Positions 17,271 to 25,252 of a stretch of DNA of 40,544 nt are shown here, in pieces. Origin of the DNA: JAABYT01 sp041581935. Lineage in GTDB: Bacteria; Pseudomonadota; Gammaproteobacteria; HK1. Location of the stretch: assembly GCA_041581935.1 (NCBI GenBank), contig JBFICP010000001.1, positions 1 to 40,544 of the forward strand. Direction: 5' to 3'. The position numbers were made by a program, and so were the translations under genes. The notes under the pieces were generated by a model. The model did not search any database, had not been told where the DNA came from, and saw only the letters and a program-made list of their open reading frames with translations. The stretch's first letter is position 1; the number at the start of each line of letters is the position of its first letter.

Positions 17271-18062
17271 CTACTTCTCCATTTCCTCACCGTAGATAAT
17301 CGAAAGAACCTCTTCGCGAACTTTAATGAACTTCGAGGCCGATTTGATTTTCCTGGCGTCACCGGTATCGAAATACTCTGCGGAGAAATCGAGACTGTAT
17401 TCGTGGGTAATGCGTCCCGGTCTTGGCGACATCACAATCAAGCGCGTCGCCATGAACAGCGCTTCCTCGACGCTATGTGTGATAAAAAATACGACCTTTT
17501 TGGTTTTTTTCCATACCTGCAAAATCAGCTCTTGCATGTTTTCCCGCGTGAACGCGTCCAAAGCTCCCAAGGGCTCGTCCATCAACAACATGTCGGGATT
17601 TGTCGTAAGGGCCCTCGCCAATCCGACGCGCTGCTGCATACCGCCCGAGAGCTGATAGACCGGATACGTTTCGAATTCCGATAATCCCACGAGGTTGAGA
17701 TTTTCGCGTGCAATGCGGCGCCGCTCTTCGTGCTTTATACCCTGGAGCTTGAGCCCGAACTCGGTATTCTCCACCACGTTGAACCACGGAAACAGCGCAT
17801 GCTTCTGAAAGACAACGCCTCTGTCCCTTCCCGGTCCCAGTACCGGTTCACCCATATGTGTGATTTGGCCGAATGTGGGTGGAATGAATCCGGCTATGAC
17901 GTTGAGCAGGGTGGTTTTTCCACATCCCGAAGCACCGAGCGCGACGACGAACTCGTCTTCGGAGAAGTTTAGATTGACCTTTTCGAGCGCGTGAACGCTC
18001 CCCCCTCCGGTGATGGAAGGAAATACAACACCAATGTTGTCTAGTCTTAAGATTTCGGTCAC
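17271..18062 (-). CDS. ABC transporter ATP-binding protein, TauB/SsuB type
   Basis: A 263-residue ATPase with every key element: Walker A GASGCGKT at residues 43-50, Q-loop in VVFQKHALFPW, signature LSGGMQQR at 138-145, Walker B MLLMDEP at 158-164 and switch His196. It energises import through the permease encoded directly downstream. The start codon is GTG at 18062, without a strong ribosome-binding site, and it lies behind an intercistronic hairpin after the binding-protein gene; that arrangement would give more binding protein than ATPase. Confidence 0.95.
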   Translation of the reverse strand: MTEILRLDNIGVVFPSITGGGSVHALEKVNLNFSEDEFVVALGASGCGKTTLLNVIAGFIPPTFGQITHMGEPVLGPGRDRGVVFQKHALFPWFNVVENTEFGLKLQGIKHEERRRIARENLNLVGLSEFETYPVYQLSGGMQQRVGLARALTTNPDMLLMDEPLGALDAFTRENMQELILQVWKKTKKVVFFITHSVEEALFMATRLIVMSPRPGRITHEYSLDFSAEYFDTGDARKIKSASKFIKVREEVLSIIYGEEMEK

Positions 18063-18074
18063 GAGTGCGTGGAA

Positions 18075-18110
18075 AGAGCGTTCCCGGCCCGCAGGCCGGG
18101 AACGCCTCTT
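18075..18110 (-). other. Intercistronic hairpin between binding-protein and ATPase genes
   Basis: GCGTTCCCGGCC (18078-18089) pairs with GGCCGGGAACGC (18094-18105) around a 4-base loop, and the stem continues outward with one bulge. It fills the 71-base gap in the ABC operon. There is no T-tract on the minus strand, so I read it as an mRNA-stabilising or attenuating hairpin that raises the amount of binding protein relative to ATPase. Confidence 0.65.
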
Positions 18111-18133
18111 GGCGTTATTTCGTTTTTGTCAGG

Positions 18134-19132
18134 CTAGCATTTGCCATCAAGCACCATTTGGGCGTACTTCGGCGTGGCAGAATCCTTGTAGCTGTCCAAA
18201 ACCGCGTCCAATTTGCCCTGCGACTTCAAAAACTGCGAAGCCGCCATGAGCGCGTTCTGAACGCCACCATCGAGCCATACAGGGGACACCTGCTGTTCGA
18301 GCGTTGGGTAGTCGTACAAGGCCAGCACACCTCCCACCTGATCGGCCTGGCCCGATACCGCTTTCGCGATCGCTTTCGCTTTGTCGGTTCCCGGTCCGTA
18401 TGCACTCGGGTTCGATCGGTAATCGGCATCTGCTGCAGAAACCATCTTGACCCAGGCACAGGCAAAATCCGGGTTCTTCTCGGTAAAGCCCTTGCGCGCT
18501 ACCATTGCGTCAAATGTCGCTTTACCCCAGTTGCTGAGATCGCCGGAGGTGATCAGCACGCGGCCTTTCCCCTTCATCCTGCCGAGCGCGGGATCCCAAA
18601 CAAAGCCGCCATCGATGTCACCACGTTCCCAGGCAGCCACCATGTCCGGCGGTGACATGTCGATGACCCTGAGATCTTTCGGATTGATATTGAACTGATC
18701 GAGGGCGAACATCATGTGAAAATGCGTCGTCGATCCGAACGGCACTGCGATCGTCTTACCCTTCAAATCCTGCGGTGCGGTGACTTTTTCATTAACAACC
18801 AGAGCTTCCGCGTCATTGATATTGTCATAGATATAGATAACTTGAAGATCCACACCTCGGCTGAAGCCGGCGGCGGTTGGCGATGAACCGTTAAGAGATA
18901 TGTCTACGGAACCCGAAGCCATGGCGTTGATGACCTCGGTGCCCGATGTGAATTTCACGAATTCGATGCTCTTGCCGGCGAGACCCTCTTTCTTTAGTCG
19001 TTCCATATTGGCCTTCCATGGACCGTATACCAATTGATAACCGACCGTTACATCCGCCGCGCTTGCGACGCCAGAAAATGCGGCTAGCGCGGCGACAAGG
19101 AAGACAGGGAGTTTGTTCAGGAAGCGTTTCAT
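18134..19132 (-). CDS. Periplasmic substrate-binding protein, TauA-like
   Basis: A 332-residue exported protein: signal peptide of about 25 residues (KR start, hydrophobic core, cleavage after SGVASA), then a binding fold with the TauA landmarks GYQLVYGPWKAN, SGTEVINAMASGSVDISLNGSSPTA (segments of one region), GKTIAVPFGSTTHFHM and WERGDIDGGFVWDPALG. Similarity to taurine-binding TauA is evident by eye, but relatives also bind other sulfonates, amines or aromatic acids. The start has GGAGGGG 6 bases before the ATG. It is the promoter-proximal gene of the importer operon. Neither taurine dioxygenase nor sulfoacetaldehyde genes occur in the window. Confidence 0.93.
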   Translation of the reverse strand: MKRFLNKLPVFLVAALAAFSGVASAADVTVGYQLVYGPWKANMERLKKEGLAGKSIEFVKFTSGTEVINAMASGSVDISLNGSSPTAAGFSRGVDLQVIYIYDNINDAEALVVNEKVTAPQDLKGKTIAVPFGSTTHFHMMFALDQFNINPKDLRVIDMSPPDMVAAWERGDIDGGFVWDPALGRMKGKGRVLITSGDLSNWGKATFDAMVARKGFTEKNPDFACAWVKMVSAADADYRSNPSAYGPGTDKAKAIAKAVSGQADQVGGVLALYDYPTLEQQVSPVWLDGGVQNALMAASQFLKSQGKLDAVLDSYKDSATPKYAQMVLDGKC

Positions 19133-19372
19133 GGAATTCCCCTCCGTTTTCGATGCTTGTTATGAAGTTCCCGATTTAGGCGTCAGACGAAGTGCCGAGG
19201 CCCCGAGGCGAGACGTTATCACAATTTCTGCCCGCCATCATACCGGCTCGCCCGTGCCACGTACGCTGGACCGATGCCGGCAAAACCTGGTCCAGTTGTC
19301 CGAGCCGATGCTCCGAAGCGTTGACCAGGCTCAAGATTGCAAGGATGACAAAAACGGGCTCGAGTGACGCGG
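19133..19372 (-). promoter_or_regulatory. Upstream region of the ABC importer operon
   Basis: This 240-base gap between the binding-protein gene and the end of the alcohol dehydrogenase gene must hold the importer promoter. On the minus strand a perfect TGGCACG (19259 down to 19253) resembles the -24 half of a sigma-54 promoter, but the -12 position reads GAGCC instead of TTGC, so the match is weak. A purine-rich ribosome-binding site ends the region. Nothing else is evident. Confidence 0.3.
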
Positions 19373-20458
19373 CTAAAACGTGATGACGTTTCGTAGCGCC
19401 TCGCCGCGATTGACCGATGCGATGGCCTCGTTGATTTGATCGAGCGGATAGCGTCCGGTGATCAGCTCGTCGAGCTTGAGCTTTCCCTCGCGATAAAGAT
19501 TCACTAGCCTCGGTATGTCGGTGCCGACCCTGGAAGAACCCATCTTGCTGCCGAGAATTACCTGGCAATCGTTGGCAACCGTCAGCGGCTCGAAACCGGC
19601 GAGTTCTCCCGACGCCGGCATGCCGACCAGCACCAGCGTACCGCCCTTGCGGATGAGCCCGAACGCTTGCTCGATAACGGTTTTCAGCCCGACGGTGACG
19701 AACACGTAGTCCGCACCACGCCCGCCGGTCAATGCGCGCACCGCCACACCGGGTTCCTCGCGAGTGGAATTAATGCCACGGGTCGCACCGAAGCGTGCGG
19801 CCGCGGCGAGCTTATCGTCGGAGACATCAATGGCGATGATCTCCCGACAATCGCTCAACGCGGCGCCCTGAATGCTGTTGAGCCCGACGCCTCCCGTGCC
19901 GATGACGACGACATTGGAGCCGGCTTCGACCCGCGCCGTGTTGACGACCGCTCCGAGCCCCGTGATGACGCCACAGGCAAGCAACGATGCGCTGTCGAAC
20001 GGAATCGCATCGGGAATCACGACCGCCTGCGACGCATCGACAACGACCTGCTCGGCGAACGCACCGGTTCTCAATCCCTGAACCATGCGGCTGCCATCGA
20101 TGGCGCTGATGGGTCCACGCCGATCGAGCGGAAATTCGTTCTCGCACAGCACCTCGTCTCCCCTGGCACAGTGAAAGCACTGTCCGCATGAGCGAATGAG
20201 CGTAACGACCACGTGATCGCCGGCGCTGAAACCCTCCACGCCGGCGCCGACCTCCTCGACAACTCCCGATGCCTCGTGGCCGTAGACCGCTGGCAGGTCA
20301 CCGCCCCAGGCACCATCGGCGTAGTGAATGTCGCTGTGACAAATCGCGCAGGCCGCAATCTTCACGCGAATCGATCCGGTACCCGGCGATGCCAGCTCCA
20401 CCGCCTCGATGCTGAGGGGCCTGGCGAACTCCCGGCAGACGGCGGCTTTTATTCTCAT
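19373..20458 (-). CDS. Zinc-dependent alcohol dehydrogenase (MDR family)
   Basis: A 361-residue medium-chain dehydrogenase resembling the class III / NDMA-linked branch. Catalytic zinc ligands include C40 (CAICHSD) and H61 (GHEASG). The structural zinc lobe has C91, C94, C97 and C105. The NAD-binding motif GTGGVGLNSI follows near residue 190. It would oxidise an alcohol, or S-hydroxymethyl-glutathione-like adduct, to the aldehyde or thioester. The ATG at 20458 is preceded by GGAGG at 8 bases, deciding against the GTG at 20473. It lies 63 bases downstream of oxyR on the same strand. A role in clearing aldehyde from amine oxidation would fit the surroundings but is inference. Confidence 0.92.
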   Translation of the reverse strand: MRIKAAVCREFARPLSIEAVELASPGTGSIRVKIAACAICHSDIHYADGAWGGDLPAVYGHEASGVVEEVGAGVEGFSAGDHVVVTLIRSCGQCFHCARGDEVLCENEFPLDRRGPISAIDGSRMVQGLRTGAFAEQVVVDASQAVVIPDAIPFDSASLLACGVITGLGAVVNTARVEAGSNVVVIGTGGVGLNSIQGAALSDCREIIAIDVSDDKLAAAARFGATRGINSTREEPGVAVRALTGGRGADYVFVTVGLKTVIEQAFGLIRKGGTLVLVGMPASGELAGFEPLTVANDCQVILGSKMGSSRVGTDIPRLVNLYREGKLKLDELITGRYPLDQINEAIASVNRGEALRNVITF

Positions 20459-20521
20459 GTACCCGGCCTCCACATCTACGCTCTGCTACTTTTCGAGAGC
20501 TTAAAGGATCGCAGACACCGG

Positions 20522-21424
20522 TTACGAGCTTGCGCGGTAGTGCTCGCGGAAGAACTCTCCGAGAAGCCGGAACTCGCCAGCGCGACCGCTGCCGCTTCTC
20601 CATGCGAGCCCTATCTCCCGGTAGGCGTCGTCACGCATCGGGTAGGTCTTCACGCTCGTGCCCGCCAGTATCGATGAATCCTCCGCCATCTCGGGGAGAA
20701 ACGAGATGCCGAGATCCGCATCCACCATCTCGACGAGCGTCAGCAGGCTGCTGGCAGAGAAACGACTGACCTTGTCGAGCTTGCGAATCCGGCATGCGGA
20801 GATTGCGTGATCGCGCAGACAGTGGCCGTCTTCGAGAAGCAGCACACTCTCGGCATTGAGGCGATTGAAGCGATAGTGCCCAGGGTCCACCAGCTTGGTA
20901 TCCGCGCGACAGGCGAGCCGAAACCGGTCCTTGAACAGGCGCATGACCTCGACGTTGCGCATCTCGAAGGGCAGTGCAAGCAGAATCAGGTCGAGATCGC
21001 CCGCCATGAGCCTGTCGTATACGACCTGGGTCGTGTCCTCGCGCAGTAGCGGCTGAAGCCGCGGGTATTTCTCGCGCAGCGCCGGCAACACCTTCGGCAG
21101 CAGAAACGGCGCGATGGTGGGGATCACGCCGAGCCGCAACGGGCCGGCCAGGGCATCGCGGTTGCCGGCGGCAATCTGCACCAGCGCCTCCAGGTCGCGG
21201 ATGCACAGGCGCGCCTGGACAGCCACTTCCCGGCCCAGTTGGCTGACCGTGACCTTGCGGTTGGTGCGGTCCACCAGCCGCACCCCGAGCAGGGTTTCGA
21301 GCTCGCGGATCGCCACGCTGAAGGCGGACTGGGACACGAAGCAGGCTTCGGCGGCTTTGCCGAAGTGCTCGTGCTCCTCGAGGGCCACGAAGTAACGAAG
21401 CTGCTTGACGGTGGGAAGGTTCAC
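20522..21424 (-). CDS. oxyR: Hydrogen peroxide sensor OxyR
   Basis: A 300-residue LysR-family regulator. The N-terminal helix-turn-helix covers about residues 5-65 (HFGKAAEACFVSQSAFSVAI). The redox pair is visible as C202 and C211 in EDGHCLRDHAISACRI, matching C199/C208 of E. coli OxyR, which form a disulfide on peroxide exposure. It is divergent from dps and the peroxiredoxin gene, classical OxyR targets, across a very AT-rich 127-base gap. Autoregulation and activation of dps from that gap are likely. Confidence 0.96.
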   Translation of the reverse strand: MNLPTVKQLRYFVALEEHEHFGKAAEACFVSQSAFSVAIRELETLLGVRLVDRTNRKVTVSQLGREVAVQARLCIRDLEALVQIAAGNRDALAGPLRLGVIPTIAPFLLPKVLPALREKYPRLQPLLREDTTQVVYDRLMAGDLDLILLALPFEMRNVEVMRLFKDRFRLACRADTKLVDPGHYRFNRLNAESVLLLEDGHCLRDHAISACRIRKLDKVSRFSASSLLTLVEMVDADLGISFLPEMAEDSSILAGTSVKTYPMRDDAYREIGLAWRSGSGRAGEFRLLGEFFREHYRASS

Positions 21425-21446
21425 GGGACGATCCGGAGGTGACGAG

Positions 21447-21485
21447 CTTATATTCGATTTTATATATCATTATTATTTATATAAG
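21447..21485. promoter_or_regulatory. AT-rich inverted repeat, candidate OxyR site and dps promoter
   Basis: CTTATAT (21447-21453) and ATATAAG (21479-21485) form a perfect inverted repeat spanning 39 bases in the oxyR-dps gap, which is strikingly AT-rich compared with the surroundings. A second palindrome ATATTCGAATAT lies at 21498-21509. OxyR protects roughly 45 bases of AT-rich dyad DNA, so this is a good candidate. The dps ribosome-binding site (GGAGG, 21541-21545) follows. Confidence 0.5.
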
Positions 21486-21551
21486 TCACTTTATTTAATA
21501 TTCGAATATCCCCATAGTGCTGCTCTCGACGATCGAAAGCGGAGGACGGCC

Positions 21552-22043
21552 ATGAGCATCGACATTGGAATTGAACAGGAAGATCGCCGCGCGATCAGCG
21601 AGGGCCTCTCGAGGCTGCTCGCCGACAGCTACACGCTGTACCTCAAGACCCACAACTATCACTGGAACGTCACCGGCCCGCTGTTCAGCACCCTGCACAC
21701 GATGTTCGAGGAGCAGTACACGGAGCTGGCGGCGGCGGTCGACGAGATAGCCGAGCGCATCCGGGCGCTGGGCTTCCCCGCGCCGGGCTCGTACACGCGC
21801 TTCACCGAGCTGACCTCCATCGAGGAGGAGAACGGCGTGCCCGACGCGGAGCACATGATTCGCCAGCTCGTCATCGGCCAGGAGACCGTGGTGCGGACCG
21901 CGCGCGGAATCTTCCCGGTGGTCGAACGGGTCAACGACGAGCCGACGGCCGATCTGCTTACCCAGCGCATGCAGATTCACGAGAAGAACGCCTGGATGCT
22001 GCGTTCCATGCTCGAGACCGACAAAGCCGCCGTTGCGGGCTGA
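21552..22043 (+). CDS. dps: DNA-protection ferritin Dps
   Basis: A 163-residue Dps-family protein, the usual length. The intersubunit ferroxidase motif is present: H37 (YHWNVTGP), H49 and E53 (LHTMFEEQY), D64 and E68 (DEIAERIRALG). It oxidises ferrous iron with peroxide and stores it, protecting DNA. The short N-terminus lacks the Lys-rich tail used by E. coli Dps for DNA binding. The ATG at 21552 follows GGAGG by 6 bases. It is divergent from oxyR and followed by the peroxiredoxin gene 58 bases on, a coherent peroxide-defence unit. Confidence 0.95.
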   Translation: MSIDIGIEQEDRRAISEGLSRLLADSYTLYLKTHNYHWNVTGPLFSTLHTMFEEQYTELAAAVDEIAERIRALGFPAPGSYTRFTELTSIEEENGVPDAEHMIRQLVIGQETVVRTARGIFPVVERVNDEPTADLLTQRMQIHEKNAWMLRSMLETDKAAVAG

Positions 22044-22101
22044 GCATGCCGCCGATTATCGAATTTTGACAACCGTGAACTAAGACAGAGGAAACAGATC
22101 G

Positions 22102-22845
22102 ATGTTGGAAAATAGAGAAGGCAAGCGTGTGCCGAAAACGACTTTCCGAGTGCGACGTGGCCATGATTGGGTCGATGTCACGACCGATGAGCTCTTCGCG
22201 GGCAAAACCGTGGTGGTGTTCGCGCTGCCGGGCGCTTTCACGCCGACGTGCTCATCATCCCACGTGCCCCGCTACAATCAGCTCGCCCCGCAGCTTCGCG
22301 CGCACGGCGTGGACGATATTGTTTGCATTTCGGTGAACGACTCATTCGTTATGAACGAGTGGCAGACGTCCCAGAAAGCCGACGAGATTCGCTTCATACC
22401 CGACGGCAACGGCGCTTTCACGAACGGCATGGGCATGCTCGTAGACAAGGAAGAGCTCGGCTTCGGCAAGCGGTCGTGGCGCTACTCAATGCTGGTGAGG
22501 GACGGCGTCATCGAGAAAATGTTCATCGAGCCCGAAGTCCCCGGCGATCCCTTCGAAGTATCGGATGCCGACACCATGCTCGCCTACGTGGCGCCCGATG
22601 CTCCCATGCCCATGGACGTGACGGTTATGTCGCGAGACGGTTGTCCGCACTGCGTGCGAGCGAAGGAGTTGCTGCGAAACGCAGGGATCGATTTCGAAGA
22701 GCTGGTTCTCAATCGCGACTACACGGATCGCTCATTGCGCGCCGTCGCCGCGAGCGCGAGCGTTCCGCAGGTGTTCGTGAACGGCGACCACATCGGCGGG
22801 GCCGATGCGCTCGAGTCCTGGTTGGCCGAAAGAAAGGCCGCTTGA
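22102..22845 (+). CDS. Hybrid peroxiredoxin-glutaredoxin (Prx5 family)
   Basis: A 247-residue two-domain enzyme. Residues 1-165 are a peroxiredoxin with peroxidatic C50 in GAFTPTCSSSHVP. From about 170 a glutaredoxin domain follows with a CPHC active site (C181, C184) and VPQVFVNGDHIGG near 226-238. Known hybrids reduce hydrogen and alkyl peroxides using glutathione, the glutaredoxin half recycling the peroxiredoxin half. It lies behind dps and is probably under OxyR control. A 13-base-pair hairpin follows the stop. Confidence 0.96.
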   Translation: MLENREGKRVPKTTFRVRRGHDWVDVTTDELFAGKTVVVFALPGAFTPTCSSSHVPRYNQLAPQLRAHGVDDIVCISVNDSFVMNEWQTSQKADEIRFIPDGNGAFTNGMGMLVDKEELGFGKRSWRYSMLVRDGVIEKMFIEPEVPGDPFEVSDADTMLAYVAPDAPMPMDVTVMSRDGCPHCVRAKELLRNAGIDFEELVLNRDYTDRSLRAVAASASVPQVFVNGDHIGGADALESWLAERKAA

Positions 22846-22853
22846 GGCGGTCC

Positions 22854-22887
22854 GATGACGGGAGCGGAGTTGTTCGCTCCCGTCATC
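22854..22887 (+). terminator. Hairpin after the peroxiredoxin gene
   Basis: GATGACGGGAGCG (22854-22866) pairs perfectly with CGCTCCCGTCATC (22875-22887) around an 8-base loop, 8 bases after the stop codon. The position and 13-base-pair stem suggest transcription termination, but no T-tract follows, so it may instead protect the 3' end. Confidence 0.5.
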
Positions 22888-22894
22888 TGCAGTG

Positions 22895-23030
22895 CGTAGG
22901 TTGGGCTGAGCCCATGAGTCCAGGGGCGAACCCGTTAGAGCGAAGCAGGCCGAGACTGTTCTCAAAAGCCATCCGCATTCTCGCCATCCATGGCGGTCGG
23001 GCACCCGAGTCGAGCAAAGCCCGACCTACG
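22895..23030. repeat. MITE-like element with terminal inverted repeats
   Basis: The 136-base stretch starts with CGTAGGTTGGGCT and ends with AGCCCGACCTACG, a 13-base inverted repeat with one mismatch. It has no coding capacity. Its right end contains the stop codon of the minus-strand gene at 23026-23523, so insertion may have set that protein's C-terminus. Related sequence occurs at 5191-5207 and in the palindrome at 31874-31932. Confidence 0.55.
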
Positions 23031-23523
23031 GAACTGGCGAGAGCACGACGGCGTGGCCGGCGTCCGGCGGCGTTGACACGGTGAACACGGCTGTCTCGGG
23101 CGTATACGGATTCGTGATATCGACGAACGCCGCCCAATCGCGGCGGTACTCGAGATAGTCGACGAGCCGGCCTCGATGGAGAAATACGATGACCGTGAGC
23201 AGGTCGTCCGCGATGAGCTTCTCACGGGTCTCCCGCGACCAGTCCCACTGGAACGGACAGTCGGCGACCGCACCGCCGGGCTTGTAGTTAACAAGAATCT
23301 CGGCTTGGTCCCAATCGAAGCCGGTGATACGCGACAAGCGCACGGGGTCGGCGCCCTCAACACCCGCATCGATGGCCGCGCGCAGCGCCTCGCGCAGCTC
23401 GGCGTGGCTGCGGCAGCTCTTGTAGGTCGTGATGAAGTGATACCCGAGGCCGAGAGTCAGCACGATCGCCGAGATATACAGCACCGGCCGCGTCGGCAAT
23501 CCGGCCAATGCGTCCTTCAACAT
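23026..23523 (-). CDS. Hypothetical membrane-anchored protein
   Basis: A 165-residue protein with one membrane span at about residues 14-32 and a periplasmic domain of about 130 residues containing two cysteines (YKSCRSH, VADCPFQWDWSRETREKL). I do not recognise the family. The last residues (LSPVP) and stop codon lie at the edge of, or inside, the MITE-like repeat. It follows the terminator of the ammonium transporter operon on the same strand, so it is probably a separate transcription unit. The ATG at 23523 is the only reasonable start. Confidence 0.6.
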   Translation of the reverse strand: MLKDALAGLPTRPVLYISAIVLTLGLGYHFITTYKSCRSHAELREALRAAIDAGVEGADPVRLSRITGFDWDQAEILVNYKPGGAVADCPFQWDWSRETREKLIADDLLTVIVFLHRGRLVDYLEYRRDWAAFVDITNPYTPETAVFTVSTPPDAGHAVVLSPVP

Positions 23524-23554
23524 ACGGCGTTCGATATGTAGCTAGAAGAAAGAA

Positions 23555-23584
23555 CCCTCGCCGACGCGGAATCGCCGGCGAGGG
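23555..23584 (-). terminator. Terminator of the ammonium transporter operon
   Basis: CCCTCGCCG (23555-23563) pairs with CGGCGAGGG (23576-23584) around a 12-base loop. On the minus strand the stem is followed by TTCTTTCTTC, a T-rich tail, 18 bases beyond the stop of the gene at 23603. This is a reasonable Rho-independent terminator for the two-gene unit. Confidence 0.65.
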
Positions 23585-23602
23585 GTGCTGCTTGGTATTT
23601 AC

Positions 23603-23836
23603 CTATGGATTTTCAGGCCTTTCACCGCTGATGATCTTTCTCAACGATTCGGCGCCGCCGAAGCGCTTCACCTCCTCTTCGTAGGTCTTGTTCTCGCGCC
23701 TCGTCTCCACGACATGCCACCAGATCCAGAACGCCAGGCCCAAGATGAACCAGAGCATTTCCGTGCCGACGAAGGGATACATCGGACCGATATCGGTGAT
23801 GGTGCCGGCCCAGTTTTCGAAGCTACCCGTAGACAT
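23603..23836 (-). CDS. Small membrane protein paired with Amt
   Basis: A 77-residue protein with a single aromatic-rich membrane span at about residues 21-43 (MLWFILGLAFWIWWHVVE) and a charged cytoplasmic-type tail (ETRRENKTYEEEVKRFGG). Its start is 12 bases after the amt stop, so the two are surely co-transcribed. I know no named family. The position suggests a small partner or assembly factor of the ammonium transporter; note that no GlnK gene, the usual Amt partner, is present. Confidence 0.75.
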   Translation of the reverse strand: MSTGSFENWAGTITDIGPMYPFVGTEMLWFILGLAFWIWWHVVETRRENKTYEEEVKRFGGAESLRKIISGERPENP

Positions 23837-23848
23837 ATGCGTTCCTCC

Positions 23849-25252
23849 TCAATCTGCGCCCGCGCGAGCACCGACGGCCTCGCTCTCTGCGTTGATGATG
23901 CCCTGCTCGTCGGCGAAGCGTTCCGCGTTGGCCCCGACGTCGAGACCGGCGAGCTCCACTTCCTTGGGAATACGCAGCAAGCCGGCAGCATTCAGAATCT
24001 TTGCCGTGACCCAGCCCGGCAGGAATCCCAGCACCCAGAACATGATCACGGCGCCGATGAACTGACCCCACGGGGTAATGACGGCGAACGAGGGGTCCGG
24101 CGAGGACGGGTATCCCCACAGGAATATTCCGGCGATGAATACACCGAAACAGCCCGCGTACCCGTGCACGGCCACCGCGCCGACGGCATCGTCGATCTTG
24201 AATCTCTTCTCCACGAAATAGTGGACCTTGTACATGAAGATCACGCCACCCGCGGCGATGAACATCGCCTGTATCGGATGATACAAATCGTTGCCCGCCG
24301 ATGCGGCGATGATGCCTGCGAGACCCGATGAGTAGGTCCAGAACGCATCGCCTTTGGACACGATGTAACCCATCAGGAGCCCTCCCGAGAGCGACATCAG
24401 GAAGTTGACGGTGATCGCGGACAGCGTGGTTGGCGCGAGATAAATATTGGTCGCCGAGAAGAACACGCCGTCGCCGTCCTGGATATCCCACATGGGCACG
24501 TTGCACGCCACATAGAATCCCCAGAATCCCGTATAAATGAGAAACAGACCGATGGTCACCAGCCAGGGATTGCGCGGATGGATGTTGCGCGGGGTACCGT
24601 CGGCGGCGAATTTGCCGATGCGCGGTCCCAGCACGAACAGGATTCCGAGGGCATACCCGCCGGCGATGGCGTGAATGACACCCGATGCGTAGGCATCGTG
24701 ATAACCGAGCTTTTGCACCATCCAGCCCGCCGAGTGCCAGCCCCAGGCGGCGTCGATAATCCACCACACCGAGCCGATGCCGACCGCCAGAATCCAGAAG
24801 CCGGTCGACTTGATGCGCTCGATCACCGAGCCCGAGACGATGGACGCCGCGGTCCAGGAGAACAGCAGGAATGCCGCCCAGAAAACGCCGTTGATACGCG
24901 CCCATCCGGCCGTGTCATCGGCGGTCAGCGCCTCGGTCGCCGGGGTGCCGCCCATGTGCGGGCCCATGAGCTCGCTCCAGGCCACCGCCCACGGAGCAGA
25001 CTCGATGCCGCCGGTGATGCCGGGGCCGTTTGGGAAGGCGAAATAGATCCACCATCCGAAGAAGAAGAACGTGATTGTCACCAACGGGATGAGCATGGTG
25101 TTCTTCATCAGCGTGTGCATGTGATTCTTGTGCCGGCTGGCACCGACCTCGTACATGCAAAAGCCGACGTGGATGAAGAACATGATCACCACCGTCAACC
25201 AGTAGTAGAACTCGGTAAAGAGTATTCCGAGTGCGGTTAGTTCATTGTCCAT
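23849..25252 (-). CDS. amt: Ammonium transporter Amt
   Basis: A 467-residue Amt/Mep/Rh protein with about eleven membrane spans. The conducting twin histidines are conserved as H194 (SGVIHAIAGG) and H363 (AVAVHGYAGC), and the ammonium-recruiting Asp as D186, eight residues before H194. The C-terminal tail (ELAGLDVGANAERFADEQ) resembles the region that contacts GlnK. Overall it is rather divergent from AmtB. The start has a strong GGAGGGGAGG site. It is divergent from the XRE-cupin regulator and glutamate-synthase-like cluster, and fits a region devoted to nitrogen recovery. Confidence 0.95.
   Translation of the reverse strand: MDNELTALGILFTEFYYWLTVVIMFFIHVGFCMYEVGASRHKNHMHTLMKNTMLIPLVTITFFFFGWWIYFAFPNGPGITGGIESAPWAVAWSELMGPHMGGTPATEALTADDTAGWARINGVFWAAFLLFSWTAASIVSGSVIERIKSTGFWILAVGIGSVWWIIDAAWGWHSAGWMVQKLGYHDAYASGVIHAIAGGYALGILFVLGPRIGKFAADGTPRNIHPRNPWLVTIGLFLIYTGFWGFYVACNVPMWDIQDGDGVFFSATNIYLAPTTLSAITVNFLMSLSGGLLMGYIVSKGDAFWTYSSGLAGIIAASAGNDLYHPIQAMFIAAGGVIFMYKVHYFVEKRFKIDDAVGAVAVHGYAGCFGVFIAGIFLWGYPSSPDPSFAVITPWGQFIGAVIMFWVLGFLPGWVTAKILNAAGLLRIPKEVELAGLDVGANAERFADEQGIINAESEAVGARAGAD

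Noticed and set aside
15600..19132. Taurine catabolic cluster
   Set aside because: Only transport genes resemble the taurine system; taurine dioxygenase, transaminase, dehydrogenase and sulfoacetaldehyde acetyltransferase genes are absent from the window.
20459..20473. GTG start at 20473 for the alcohol dehydrogenase
   Set aside because: The GTG lies within the GGAGG ribosome-binding site that serves the ATG at 20458.
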